DNA of 64,000 nt. Origin: Kitasatospora sp. NBC_01246. Its GTDB lineage: Bacteria; Actinomycetota; Actinomycetes; Streptomycetales; Streptomycetaceae. The notes under the pieces are model-generated. The model was not told where the DNA came from, made no database searches, and was given only the letters and a program-made list of their open reading frames with translations. Where the stretch lies: assembly GCF_036226505.1 (NCBI RefSeq), contig NZ_CP108484.1, forward strand, positions 7,535,501-7,599,500, read 5' to 3'. The position numbers were made by a program, and so were the translations under genes. Shown piece after piece: positions 17,601 to 27,500 of this stretch (position 1 is the stretch's first letter; each line of letters starts with the position of its first letter).

Positions 17601-20600
17601 CTCGTCACCGGTCGGCTCTCGCTGGCCGAGCACCCGTGGCTGGCGGACCACACCGTCCTCGGGACGACGGTGGTCCCGGGCACGGCCCTGCTGGAGCTGG
17701 CCTTCCAGGCCGCCGACCGGGCCGGGTGCGGCCGGATCGAGGAGCTCACGCTGCACGCCCCGCTCGTCCTGCCGGACCAGGGCGCGGTGTCGCTCCAGGT
17801 GGTGGTCGGCGCGCCCGACGAGGCCGGTCGGCGACCGGTGAGCTTGCACTCCCAGCCGGCGGGGGCGCCGGCCGAGCGGCCGTGGACCAGGCACGCCACC
17901 GGCCTGGCGGGGCCCGCCGGACCGGTAGGAGGGGCCGGAGCGGCCGGGGAACGCGACGCCGGCCCGGCGGCCTGGCCCCCACCGGGAGCGGGACCCGTCC
18001 GGATCGACGGGCTGTACGCCGGCCTGGCCGAGACCGGTCTGCCCTACGGCCCGGCCTTCCGGGGCGTCAGGGCGGCCTGGCGGCGGGGCGACGAGGTGTT
18101 CGCCGAGGTCGCGCTGCCCGAGGAGGCCGCCGACGGCGCCGACCGCTTCGCCGTGCACCCGGCGCTGCTGGACGCCGCGCTGCACGTCATCGGTCTGGCC
18201 CGGCCGGCCGCCGAAACGGCGGACGGCCTGCCGCAGCTGCCCTTCGCCTGGGAGGGCCTGACGCTGCACGCCGTCGGTGCGACCGCGCTGCGGGTCACGG
18301 TCACCCCGCTGGGGGCCGGCAAGGTGGCGCTGAGCGTCGCCGACACCACGGGCCGACCGGTCGCCGGAATCGAGTCCCTGGCGCTGCGGCCGGTCACCCG
18401 GGAGCAACTGGACGAGGTCGGCCGGGCCCACGGCGAGGCGCTCTTCCAGGTCGACTGGGTGGCCGTCGGCGCGCCCGCGGCCACCGCGTCGGGCTCCGGA
18501 GGCGACTGGGCCGTGGTGAGCCCCGGGGGCGCCGGCTTCGCGGGCCAGAGGCCCGGGGGCGCCGGCTCCGACGGCCCGGTCGGCGGGACGTTCGCCGATC
18601 TGCGCTCGCTGGCGGAGGCGGCGACGCGGACGAACGGTGCCGTGCCGGAGGTGGTCCTCCTGCCCTGCGCCGCCCCGGCCGCGACCCCCGGCGCGGCCGA
18701 CCTCGGGGCGGCGGCCCGCGCGCTGGCCGCCGACGTCCTCGACGCGCTGCGGACCTGGCTTTCCGACGACCGGTTCGCCGCCTCCCGCCTGGTGGTGGTG
18801 ACCAGGGGCGCCGTGACCGTCCGCCCCGGCGAGGGAGCGGCCGCGCCGGTGCAGGCCCCGGTGTGGGGCCTGGTGCGGGCCGCGCAGGCCGAGAACCCCG
18901 GCCGCTTCGTCCTGCTGGACCTGGACGAGGGCGACGCCCCACCGGCGCTGCTGGCCGCGGCCGTTCACTCCGGTGAGCCCCAACTCGCCCTTCGCGACGG
19001 CACGCTGAGCGTCCCCCGGCTCACCGGGGCGACAGCGGCGCTGACGCCGCCGGTCGGCGCGGCCGCCTGGCGGCTGGACATCGAGGGCAAGGGCACCCTG
19101 GAGAACCTGGCGCTGCTGCCGGGCCCGGACGACTCCGCCACCGGCCCGCTGGCCGAGGGCCGGGTCCGGATCGCGGTCCGCGCCGCCGGACTCAACTTCC
19201 GTGACGTCGTGGTCGCGCTGGGCCTGGTCCCGAGGCTCGACGGGCTCGGCATCGAGGGCGCCGGCGTGGTCACCGAGATCGGTCCCGGGGTGGCCGGGCT
19301 CGCCGTCGGCGACCGGGTGATGGGCCTGTTCTCCGGCGCGTTCGGACCGGTCGCGGTGGCCGACCACCGGGCCGTCGTCCCGATGCCCGACGGCTGGTCG
19401 TTCGCCGAGGCGGCCGCCGTCCCGGTGATCTTCCTGACCGCCTACCACGGCCTGCGGGACTTGGCGGACCTGCGGCGCGGCGAGAGCGTCCTGGTGCACT
19501 CGGCGGCCGGCGGGGTCGGCATGGCCGCGGTGCAGCTGGCCCGGCACTGGGGGGCCGAGGTCTACGGCACGGCCGGCCCGGGCAAGTGGGGCACCCTGCG
19601 CGCGTCGGGTCTGGACGAGGCGCACATCGCCTCCTCCCGGGACCTCGGCTTCGAGCAGCGGATCCTGGCGGCGACCGGCGGGCGCGGGGTCTCGGTCGTG
19701 CTCAACTCGCTGGCCGGCGAGTTCGTCGACGCCTCCCTGCGGCTGCTGACACGGGGAGGGCGCTTCCTGGAGATGGGGAAGACCGACCACCGGGACGGGG
19801 CCGAGGTGGCCGCCGCGCACCCCGGCGTCGACTACCGGATCTTCGACCTGATGGAGGTCGACCCCGGGCGGATCGGCGCGATGCTCCGGGAGGTCCTGGC
19901 CCTGTTCGCGGCCGGGGCCCTGCACCGGACGCCGCTGACCGTCTGGGACGTCCGGCGGGCCCCCGAGGCGTTCCGCCACCTCCGCCAGGCCCGGCACATC
20001 GGGAAGATCGTCCTGACCGTGCCCGCCGCGCCGGACCCGGACGGCACCGCGCTGATCACCGGCGCCCCGGGGACGCTGGGCGCGCTGACCGCCCGGCACC
20101 TGGTGACCCGCCACGGCGTACGGCACCTGCTCCTGGCCTCGCGCCGGGGCGCGAAGGCCGACGGAGCCGCCGCCCTCGCCGCCGAGCTGACCGCTCTCGG
20201 CGCCACCGTGACCGTCGCCGCGTGCGACGTCACGGACGGCGGGGCGGTCGCCCGTCTGCTGGCCGGGATCCCGGCCGAGCACCCGCTGACGGCGGTGGTC
20301 CACACGGCGGGCGTGCTGGACGACGGGGTCGTCACCTCGCTGGACCGGGCGCGGCTGGACGGCGTCATGGCGCCGAAGGTGGACGCCGCCTGGCACCTGC
20401 ACCGGCAGACCGAGCACCTGGACCTCGCGGTGTTCGCCCTGTTCTCCTCCGCCACCGCCCTGGTGGGCGCCGCCGGACAGGGCAACTACGCGGCGGCCAA
20501 CGCCTTCCTGGACGCCCTGGCCGCGCACCGGCGCTCGCGCGGCCTCCCGGCCCTCGCACTCGCCTGGGGGCTGTGGGCCGAACGCAGCGCCATGACGGGG

Positions 20601-21407
20601 CACCTCGACGGCGCCGACCTCGACCGGATGCGGCGGGTCGGCATGGGCGCGCTGTCCACCGAGGAGGGGCTGGCACTCTTCGACGCCGCCCACCGCGCGG
20701 CCGCGCCGGTCCTGGTGCCGATGCGTCTGGACACCGCCTCCCTGCGGGCACGGGCGGCCTCCGGCGCCGGGCAGACCGCCGTACCGCCGCTGCTGCGCGG
20801 GCTGGTCCGGGTGACCGACCGCCGGACGGCCGCCGCGGCCTCGCCCACCGGGGGGACGACGCTGGCCCAGCGGCTCGCCGGACTCCGCGGGCCCGAGCGC
20901 GAGCGGCTGGTCCTGGACCTGGTGCTCGACGAGACGGCCGTGGTGCTGGGGCACGGTCTCGCCGGCGCGGTCGACGCCCGCCGGGCGTTCCGGGACCTCG
21001 GCTTCGACTCGCTGGCCGCCACCGAGCTGCGGAACCGGCTGAACACCGCGACCGGACTGCGGTTGCCGACCACCACCGTGTTCGACCACCCGACGCCCGC
21101 CGAACTCGCGGCCCTGCTGCGCGCCCGGCTCGTCGGCGAGGCCGAGGCCACCGGGGCGCCGGTACCGGACGCCCGCGCCGGGGCGGCCGTCTACCAGGAA
21201 CTCGACCGGCTGGAGGGCGCGCTCGGCGCGGTGGCGCAGAACGACGAGGCAGTCGCCGGCATCACCGAGCGCCTCGAAGCCCTCCTCGGGAAGTGGAAGG
21301 AGGCCCGCGCCTTCGAGACGGGGGCCACCGAGGACCGGCGGGACTACGAGTCCGCCACCGTCGACGACATCTTCTCGCTCATCGACGAGGAATTCGGCCT
21401 GTCCTGA
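14676..21407 (+). CDS. Type I PKS extension module 1: KS-AT-DH-ER-KR-ACP
   Basis: 2243 residues. GTG 14676 is preferred over ATG 14631 because GGAGTGAGAGCA precedes it and the protein then begins with the N-terminal docking coil (ANEEKLVEYLRWVTTDLY). Domains: KS with Cys206 (TACSSSL); AT with Ser683 and DYASH, the methylmalonyl signature; DH with His992 in HTVLGTTVVPG and Asp1166 in LLDAALH; ER from about 1465 with GGVGMAAVQLA; KR with ALITGAPGTLG, LDD and Tyr1938; ACP Ser2112. All reductive sites are intact, so the starter carbonyl becomes CH2 and one propionate unit is added (C12/C11 of ebelactone, C13 reduced). The C-terminus carries a docking domain. The AT is nearly identical at DNA level to that of module 2. 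The upstream gene ends 61 nt before. Confidence 0.95.
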   Translation: MANEEKLVEYLRWVTTDLYRTRERLRAAESASGEPVAVVGMGCRFAGGVRAPEDLWRLVVDGGDAVGPLPTDRGWDLAELFDPEAGRPGSSYVRAGGFLDAVAEFDAGFFGISPREALAMDPQQRLLLETSWEAVERAGIDPLSLRGSRTGVFAGATFQEYGPRLHEGSEDQGGYLLTGVTPSVISGRVAYALGLEGPALTVDTACSSSLVALHLAVRSLRSGECDLALAGGVTVMPTPGMFVEFSRQQGLAPDGRCKPFAAAADGTGWSEGVGVLLVERLSDARRLGHPVLAVVRGSAVNQDGASNGLTAPNGPSQQRVIRQALADAGLSARDVDAVEAHGTGTRLGDPIEAEALLATYGQGRSEGAPPLRLGSVKSNIGHTQAAAGVAGVIKMVSAMRAGVLPRTLHVDEPSPHVDWSSGAVELLTEAREWLRGARPRRAAVSSFGISGTNAHVVLEQAPAEEPGEEPAGPESGPVSGPAVVPWLLSGRSPEALAAQARSLLAHLDARGALDARDALDVRGALDVRGGERPVDTGLATVVTRSVFEHRAVLLAGRADREAFRTGLAALAEGRSVPQVIVGDAAVRPGRVVFVFPGQGAQWAGMGGELVDSSPVFAARLAECAEALRPFVGWDVLDVVRGVAGAPSLERVDVVQPVSFAVMVSLAALWRSYGVEPSAVVGHSQGEIAAACVAGALPLSEAARIVAVRSRVIAERLAGRGGMVSLALSPVGAGELVAAAEGRLSVAAVNGPGSVVVSGEPAALEGLLADCEARGVRARRIPVDYASHSAQVETVRDHLLDALGPDRAAASEVAFYSTVTGDLLDTEGIDADYWYRNLRETVRFDQAVHRLSAQGHGVFIEVSPHPVLRPGIEETVEELGRDAVVVGTLRRNEGGLERFLTSAAEAFVRGGPVDWTAAFAGTGATPASLPTYAFQRQSYWWRPAPGASGDASTLGLTPVDHPFLGAALALPDSDGVLVTGRLSLAEHPWLADHTVLGTTVVPGTALLELAFQAADRAGCGRIEELTLHAPLVLPDQGAVSLQVVVGAPDEAGRRPVSLHSQPAGAPAERPWTRHATGLAGPAGPVGGAGAAGERDAGPAAWPPPGAGPVRIDGLYAGLAETGLPYGPAFRGVRAAWRRGDEVFAEVALPEEAADGADRFAVHPALLDAALHVIGLARPAAETADGLPQLPFAWEGLTLHAVGATALRVTVTPLGAGKVALSVADTTGRPVAGIESLALRPVTREQLDEVGRAHGEALFQVDWVAVGAPAATASGSGGDWAVVSPGGAGFAGQRPGGAGSDGPVGGTFADLRSLAEAATRTNGAVPEVVLLPCAAPAATPGAADLGAAARALAADVLDALRTWLSDDRFAASRLVVVTRGAVTVRPGEGAAAPVQAPVWGLVRAAQAENPGRFVLLDLDEGDAPPALLAAAVHSGEPQLALRDGTLSVPRLTGATAALTPPVGAAAWRLDIEGKGTLENLALLPGPDDSATGPLAEGRVRIAVRAAGLNFRDVVVALGLVPRLDGLGIEGAGVVTEIGPGVAGLAVGDRVMGLFSGAFGPVAVADHRAVVPMPDGWSFAEAAAVPVIFLTAYHGLRDLADLRRGESVLVHSAAGGVGMAAVQLARHWGAEVYGTAGPGKWGTLRASGLDEAHIASSRDLGFEQRILAATGGRGVSVVLNSLAGEFVDASLRLLTRGGRFLEMGKTDHRDGAEVAAAHPGVDYRIFDLMEVDPGRIGAMLREVLALFAAGALHRTPLTVWDVRRAPEAFRHLRQARHIGKIVLTVPAAPDPDGTALITGAPGTLGALTARHLVTRHGVRHLLLASRRGAKADGAAALAAELTALGATVTVAACDVTDGGAVARLLAGIPAEHPLTAVVHTAGVLDDGVVTSLDRARLDGVMAPKVDAAWHLHRQTEHLDLAVFALFSSATALVGAAGQGNYAAANAFLDALAAHRRSRGLPALALAWGLWAERSAMTGHLDGADLDRMRRVGMGALSTEEGLALFDAAHRAAAPVLVPMRLDTASLRARAASGAGQTAVPPLLRGLVRVTDRRTAAAASPTGGTTLAQRLAGLRGPERERLVLDLVLDETAVVLGHGLAGAVDARRAFRDLGFDSLAATELRNRLNTATGLRLPTTTVFDHPTPAELAALLRARLVGEAEATGAPVPDARAGAAVYQELDRLEGALGAVAQNDEAVAGITERLEALLGKWKEARAFETGATEDRRDYESATVDDIFSLIDEEFGLS
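16446..17302 (+). repeat. AT tract shared with module 2 (copy 1)
   Basis: 857 bp covering essentially the whole AT of module 1 match 23236-24092 with a single difference seen by eye (16487 G, 23277 A). Identity starts and stops abruptly, which points to recent gene conversion. Confidence 0.95.
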
Positions 21408-21546
21408 TCCGCCCCCGCTCCGCCCGGTCCCGTGCTGCCCCGCCCCGCTCCGTGCTGCCCCGCTGCTCCCTGCGGCTCCCCTGTCCCGACCGCCCGGCCT
21501 GACCTCGAACGGCGCTCCCGGCCTCTACCCGTTGGACGGATTCCCG

Positions 21547-24500
21547 ATGGATAACGAAGAGAAGCTCCTCGATTACCTGAAGCGTGTGTCGGCCGACCTG
21601 CGGCAGACCAGGGAGCGCCTGCGGGCGGTGGAGGCCGCGTCGGGCGAGCCGGTGGCCGTGGTGGGCATCGGCTGCCGGTACCCCGGCGGGGTGCGGTCCC
21701 CGGAGGACCTGTGGCGGCTGGTGGTGGACGGCGGGGACGCCGTGGGGCCGCTGCCGACCGACCGCGGCTGGGACAACGAGGCACTGTTCGATCCCGAGGC
21801 GGCGCGGCCGGGATCCAGCTATGTGCGGGCCGGTGGGTTCCTCGACGCGGTGGCCGAGTTCGACGCGGCGTTCTTCGGGATCTCGCCGCGTGAGGCGCTG
21901 GCGATGGACCCGCAGCAGCGGTTGCTGCTGGAGACCTCGTGGGAGGCGGTGGAGCGGGCGGGGATCGACCCGGACTCGCTACGGGGGAGCCGGACGGGCG
22001 TCTTCGCCGGCGCGCTCTCCCAGGAGTACGGCCCCCGGCTGCACGAGGGCTCGGACGACCTCGCCGGCTACCTGCTGACGGGCAACACGCTCAGCGTCCT
22101 GTCCGGCCGGGTCTCGTACGCGTTGGGGTTGGAGGGGCCGGCGGTGACGGTGGACACGGCGTGTTCGTCGTCGTTGGTGGCGTTGCACCTGGCGGTGCAG
22201 TCGTTGCGGTCGGGTGAGTGCGACCTGGCGTTGGCGGGTGGGGTGACGGTGATGTCGACTCCGGGGATGTTCGTGGAGTTCTCGCGGCAGCGGGGGTTGT
22301 CGAGGGACGGTCGGTGCCGTTCCTTCTCGGTGGATGCCGAGGGGTTCGGTATGGCCGAGGGCGTTGGTGTCCTGCTGGTGGAACGGCTGTCGGACGCGCG
22401 GCGGTTGGGGCATCCGGTGCTGGCGGTGGTGCGGGGCAGTGCGGTGAACCAGGACGGTGCGTCGAACGGTCTGACGGCGCCGAACGGTCCGTCGCAGCAG
22501 CGGGTGATCCGGCAGGCGCTGGCGAACGCCGGACTGTCCGCGCCGGACGTGGACGTGGTGGAGGCCCATGGCACGGGGACCCGCCTCGGCGACCCGATCG
22601 AGGCCCACGCGCTGCTCGCCACCTACGGCCAGGACCGCCCGGCGGAGCGGCCGTTGTACCTCGGGTCGGTCAAGTCCAACATCGGGCATCCGCAGGCGGC
22701 TGCCGGGGTGGCCGGTGTGATCAAGATGGTGTCGGCGATGCGGGCGGGTGTGCTGCCGAGGACGCTGCACGCCGACCAGCCCTCGCCGGAAGTGGACTGG
22801 GACGCGGGGTCGGTGGAGTTGCTGTCGGAGGCCCGGGAGTGGGGTGCTTCGGTGGAGCGGCCGCGTCGGGCGGCTGTCTCCTCCTTCGGGATCAGCGGGA
22901 CCAATGCGCATGTGGTGCTGGAGCAGGCGCCCGTGGAGGAGCCGTCGGCCGCGTCGTCGGGGCCGGGGGTGGTGCCGCTGGTCGTGTCCGCGAGGGGCGG
23001 GTCGGCGTTGCGCGCGCAGGCGGCGCGGTTGGCCGACTGGTGGGAGGCGCGTGACGACCTGGGTGTGCCGGATGTGGCCTATTCGCTGGCCTCGGGGCGT
23101 GCGCGGCTGGAGCGCCGGGCCGTGATCGTGGCGGGGGACCGGGCCCAGGCGCTGGCGGGCGTCCGTGCGCTGGCTTCGGGCGAGCCGTCGCCCGCGCTGG
23201 TGGAGGGTACGGCCGATCCGCTGGACGCCTCCGGCGTGGTGTTCGTGTTCCCGGGGCAGGGGGCGCAGTGGGCGGGAATGGGTGGGGAGTTGGTGGATTC
23301 CTCGCCGGTGTTCGCGGCGCGGTTGGCGGAGTGTGCGGAGGCGTTGCGGCCGTTCGTCGGTTGGGACGTGCTCGATGTGGTGCGGGGGGTTGCGGGCGCG
23401 CCTTCGTTGGAGCGGGTGGATGTGGTGCAGCCGGTGTCGTTCGCGGTGATGGTGTCGCTGGCGGCGTTGTGGCGTTCCTACGGTGTGGAGCCGTCGGCGG
23501 TGGTGGGCCACTCCCAGGGGGAGATCGCGGCGGCGTGTGTGGCGGGTGCGTTGCCGCTGTCGGAGGCGGCGCGGATCGTGGCGGTGCGCAGCCGGGTGAT
23601 CGCGGAGCGGTTGGCGGGCCGGGGCGGGATGGTGTCGCTGGCGCTGAGCCCGGTCGGGGCGGGGGAGTTGGTGGCCGCCGCGGAGGGCCGGTTGTCGGTG
23701 GCGGCGGTGAACGGGCCCGGCTCGGTGGTGGTGTCGGGGGAGCCGGCGGCGTTGGAGGGGCTGCTGGCGGACTGTGAGGCGCGGGGGGTGCGGGCACGCC
23801 GGATCCCGGTCGACTACGCCTCGCATTCCGCGCAGGTCGAGACCGTGCGGGACCATCTGCTCGACGCGCTCGGCCCGGACCGGGCGGCGGCCTCGGAGGT
23901 GGCGTTCTACTCCACCGTCACCGGGGACCTCCTGGACACCGAGGGGATCGACGCCGACTACTGGTACCGCAACCTGCGCGAGACCGTGCGCTTCGACCAG
24001 GCCGTCCACCGGCTCTCCGCACAGGGCCACGGCGTCTTCATCGAGGTCAGCCCCCACCCGGTACTGCGCCCGGGCATCGAGGAGACGGTCGACGCCGTGG
24101 TTGTCGGGTCGTTGCGGCGGCACGAGGGTGGGCTTGAGCGTTTCCTCGCGTCGGTGGCCGAGGTGTGGGTGCGTGGTGTGCCGGTGGACTGGGGCGTGGC
24201 CACGGGGGGTGGGCGTCGGGTGGAGTTGCCGACGTATGCGTTCCAGGGTGAGCGGTTCTGGCTGGAGCCGTCGGTTGTGGGTTCGGGTGTTTCGCCGTTG
24301 AGTGCGGTGGATGCGTTGCGGTATCGCGTGGTGTGGCGGCCGTTGGATGTGGCTCCGGCGGTGGGGTCGGGGGGTGCGTGGCTGCTGGTGGTGCCGGAGG
24401 GTGGTGCCGACGGTGGCTGGGGGTCGGCGCTGGTGTCGGCGTTCGCCGAACTCGGTGTGGATGCCGCTGTGTTGGTGGCGGACGGTGCGGTTGGGCGTGA

Positions 24501-27500
24501 CTCGTTGGCGGCGTCGTTGAAGGGGCGTGAGCCGGCGGGGGTGGTGTCGCTGCTGGGCAGCGGGCCGGGCGCGGTGGCCGGTGGTGGGTCGGTGCCGTGG
24601 GGTCTGGCGGCGTCGGTGGCGTTGGTGCAGGCGTTGGAGGACGTGGGTGTGGCGGCGCCGTTGTGGTGTGTGACGCGGGGCGCGGTGGCGGTGGGTGGTG
24701 GTGAGCGGGTGTCCGGTCCGGAGCAGGCGATGCTCTGGGGTCTGGGCCGGGTGGTCGCCGCGGAGCTGCCGGACCGTTGGGGTGGGGTGGTGGATGTGCC
24801 GGAGTCGCCCGGCGTCGATCTGGCGCGGGCCACGGTCGCCGCCCTGATCGGCGGCCACGGTGAGGACGAACTTGCGGTCCGTGCTGCGGGGTTGTCCGTC
24901 CGCCGGTTGGAGCGGGCGCCGCTGGCGGGCCGTCCGCCGGTGCGTGACTGGAAGCCCGGCGGCACCGTGCTGATCACGGGTGCCACCGGCGCGCTCGGCC
25001 GTCACCTCGCCCGGCGCCTGGCCGCCGACGGCGCCGAACACCTGCTGCTGCTGAGCCGGAGCGGTCATGCCGCACCTGGCGCCGAGGCGTTCGAAGCGGA
25101 GCTCACGGGGCTCGGCGCGAAGGTCACCGTGGCCGCGTGCGACGTGTCCGACCGGGATGCGGTCGCCGAGGTGCTGGCCGCGCTGCCGGCGGAGCACCCG
25201 CTCACCGCCGTGTTCCACACGGCCGCCCTGCTCGACGACGCGCTGATCGGTGACCTGACCGCACATCAGATGGAGCACGTGCTCCGGGTCAAGGTCGGCG
25301 GCGCCCGGGTGCTGCACGAGCTGACCGAGGGCCTGGACCTCTCCGCCTTCGTCCTGTTCTCCTCGATCGCCGGGACGTGCGGCCTGGCCGGTCACGCCAA
25401 CTACGCACCGGGCAACGCTTATCTGGACGCGCTGGCGCACCAGCGGCGGGCGGACGGCCTGCCCGCCACCGCGATCGCCTGGGGCCACTGGGACGGCGGC
25501 GGCATCGCCGCACCCGCCATCGAGGAGCAGATCCGGCGACGCGGTGTGCTGACCTTCCGGCCGGAGCTGGCGCTGGACGCGCTCGCGGGGATCCTCGACC
25601 ACGACGAGACCGCGGTCGCCGTCTTCAGCACCCGCTGGGACGGTACCGGGCTCGGCGCGGGCGCCAGGCCGGTCCCGCTGCTGAGCGACCTGCTCGCCGC
25701 CGATCGCCCGGTGGCCGGTCCGGAGCGGACGCCCGCGACCTCCGCCGAGGAGTCCCCGGACCTGGCCCGCCGCCTGGCCGGACGCTCCGCCGAGGAGCAG
25801 CGGAAGGCTCTGCTGGACACCGTCCGCCAGGTGGTCGCCTCCGTCCTGCGGCACTCCTCTGACGACACCGTCCCGCCGAGCCGCGCCTTCAAGGAGCTCG
25901 GCTTCGACTCGCTCACCGCCGTCGAACTGCGCAACCGCCTGCGGATCGCGACCGGCCTGCGGCTGACCGCCACCCTGATCTACGACCATCCGACGCCCGT
26001 CGCCCTGGCCGACCACCTGCACGCGGAACTCTTCGGGCACCAGCCGGCCTTCCCGGCCGCCCGTCCGGTGCCGGCCGGATCCGACGAGCCCGTCGTGATC
26101 GTCGGGATGAGCTGCCGGTACCCCGGTGGCGTGCGCTCGCCGGAGGACCTGTGGCGGCTGCTCGACGCGGGGACGGACGCGATCTCCGCGCTGCCCGCGG
26201 ACCGCGGCTGGGACGTCGACGGCCTGTACGACGCCGACCCCGACGCGTCCGGGCGGTCCTACGTCCGAGCCGGCGGATTCCTGGACGCCGCCACCGAGTT
26301 CGACGCGGCGTTCTTCGGGATCTCGCCGCGGGAGGCGCTGGCGATGGACCCGCAGCAGCGGTTGCTGCTGGAGACCTCCTGGGAGGCCTTCGAACGGGCG
26401 GGGATCGACCCCGAATCGGCCCGGGGCAGCAGGACCGGCGTTTTCGCGGGCCTCAGCATGCAGGACTACACGACCCTGCTGCGCGAGGCGTCGACCGAGG
26501 TCGAGGGCTACGCGGTGACGGGTAGCGCGGGCAGCGTGCTCTCGGGCCGGGTCTCGTACGCGTTGGGGTTGGAGGGGCCGGCGGTGACGGTGGACACGGC
26601 GTGTTCGTCGTCGTTGGTGGCGTTGCACCTGGCGGTGCAGTCGTTGCGGTCGGGTGAGTGCGACCTGGCGTTGGCGGGTGGGGTGACGGTGATGTCGACT
26701 CCGGGGATGTTCGTGGAGTTCTCGCGGCAGCGGGGGTTGTCGAGGGACGGTCGGTGCCGTTCCTTCTCGGTGGATGCCGAGGGGTTCGGTATGGCCGAGG
26801 GCGTTGGTGTCCTGTTGGTGGAGCGGCTGTCGGACGCGCGGCGGTTGGGGCATCCGGTGCTGGCGGTGGTGCGGGGCAGTGCGGTGAACCAGGACGGTGC
26901 GTCGAACGGTCTGACGGCGCCGAACGGTCCGTCGCAGCAGCGGGTGATCCGGCAGGCGCTGGCGAACGCCGGACTGTCCGCGCCGGACGTGGACGCCGTC
27001 GAGGCCCACGGTACGGGCACCACCCTGGGCGACCCGATCGAGGCGCAGGCCCTGCTGGCCACCTACGGTCAGGACCGCGCCGGGGGAGCACCGCTCTGGC
27101 TGGGCTCGGTGAAGTCGAACATCGGGCACACCCAGGCGGCTGCCGGGGTGGCGGGTGTGATCAAGATGGTGTCGGCGATGCGGGCGGGCGTGCTGCCCAG
27201 GACGCTGCACGCCGACGAGCCCTCGCCGCACATCGACTGGTCCTCGGGCGCGGTGGAGTTGCTGTCGGAGGCCCGGGAGTGGGGTTCTACGGTGGAGCGG
27301 CCGCGTCGGGCGGCTGTCTCCTCCTTCGGGATCAGCGGGACCAATGCGCATGTGGTGCTGGAGCAGGCGCCGGTGGAGGAGCCGTCGGCCGCGTCGTCGG
27401 GGCCGGGGGTGGTGCCGCTGGTCGTGTCCGCGCGGGGCGGGTCGGCGTTGGGGGCGCAGGGCGCGCGGTTGGCCGACTGGTGGGAGGCGCGGGACGACCT

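Noticed and set aside
14586..21089. A 2167-codon minus-strand open frame opposite module 1
   Set aside because: Same reason; no start site, no recognisable fold, composition mirrors antisense PKS codons.
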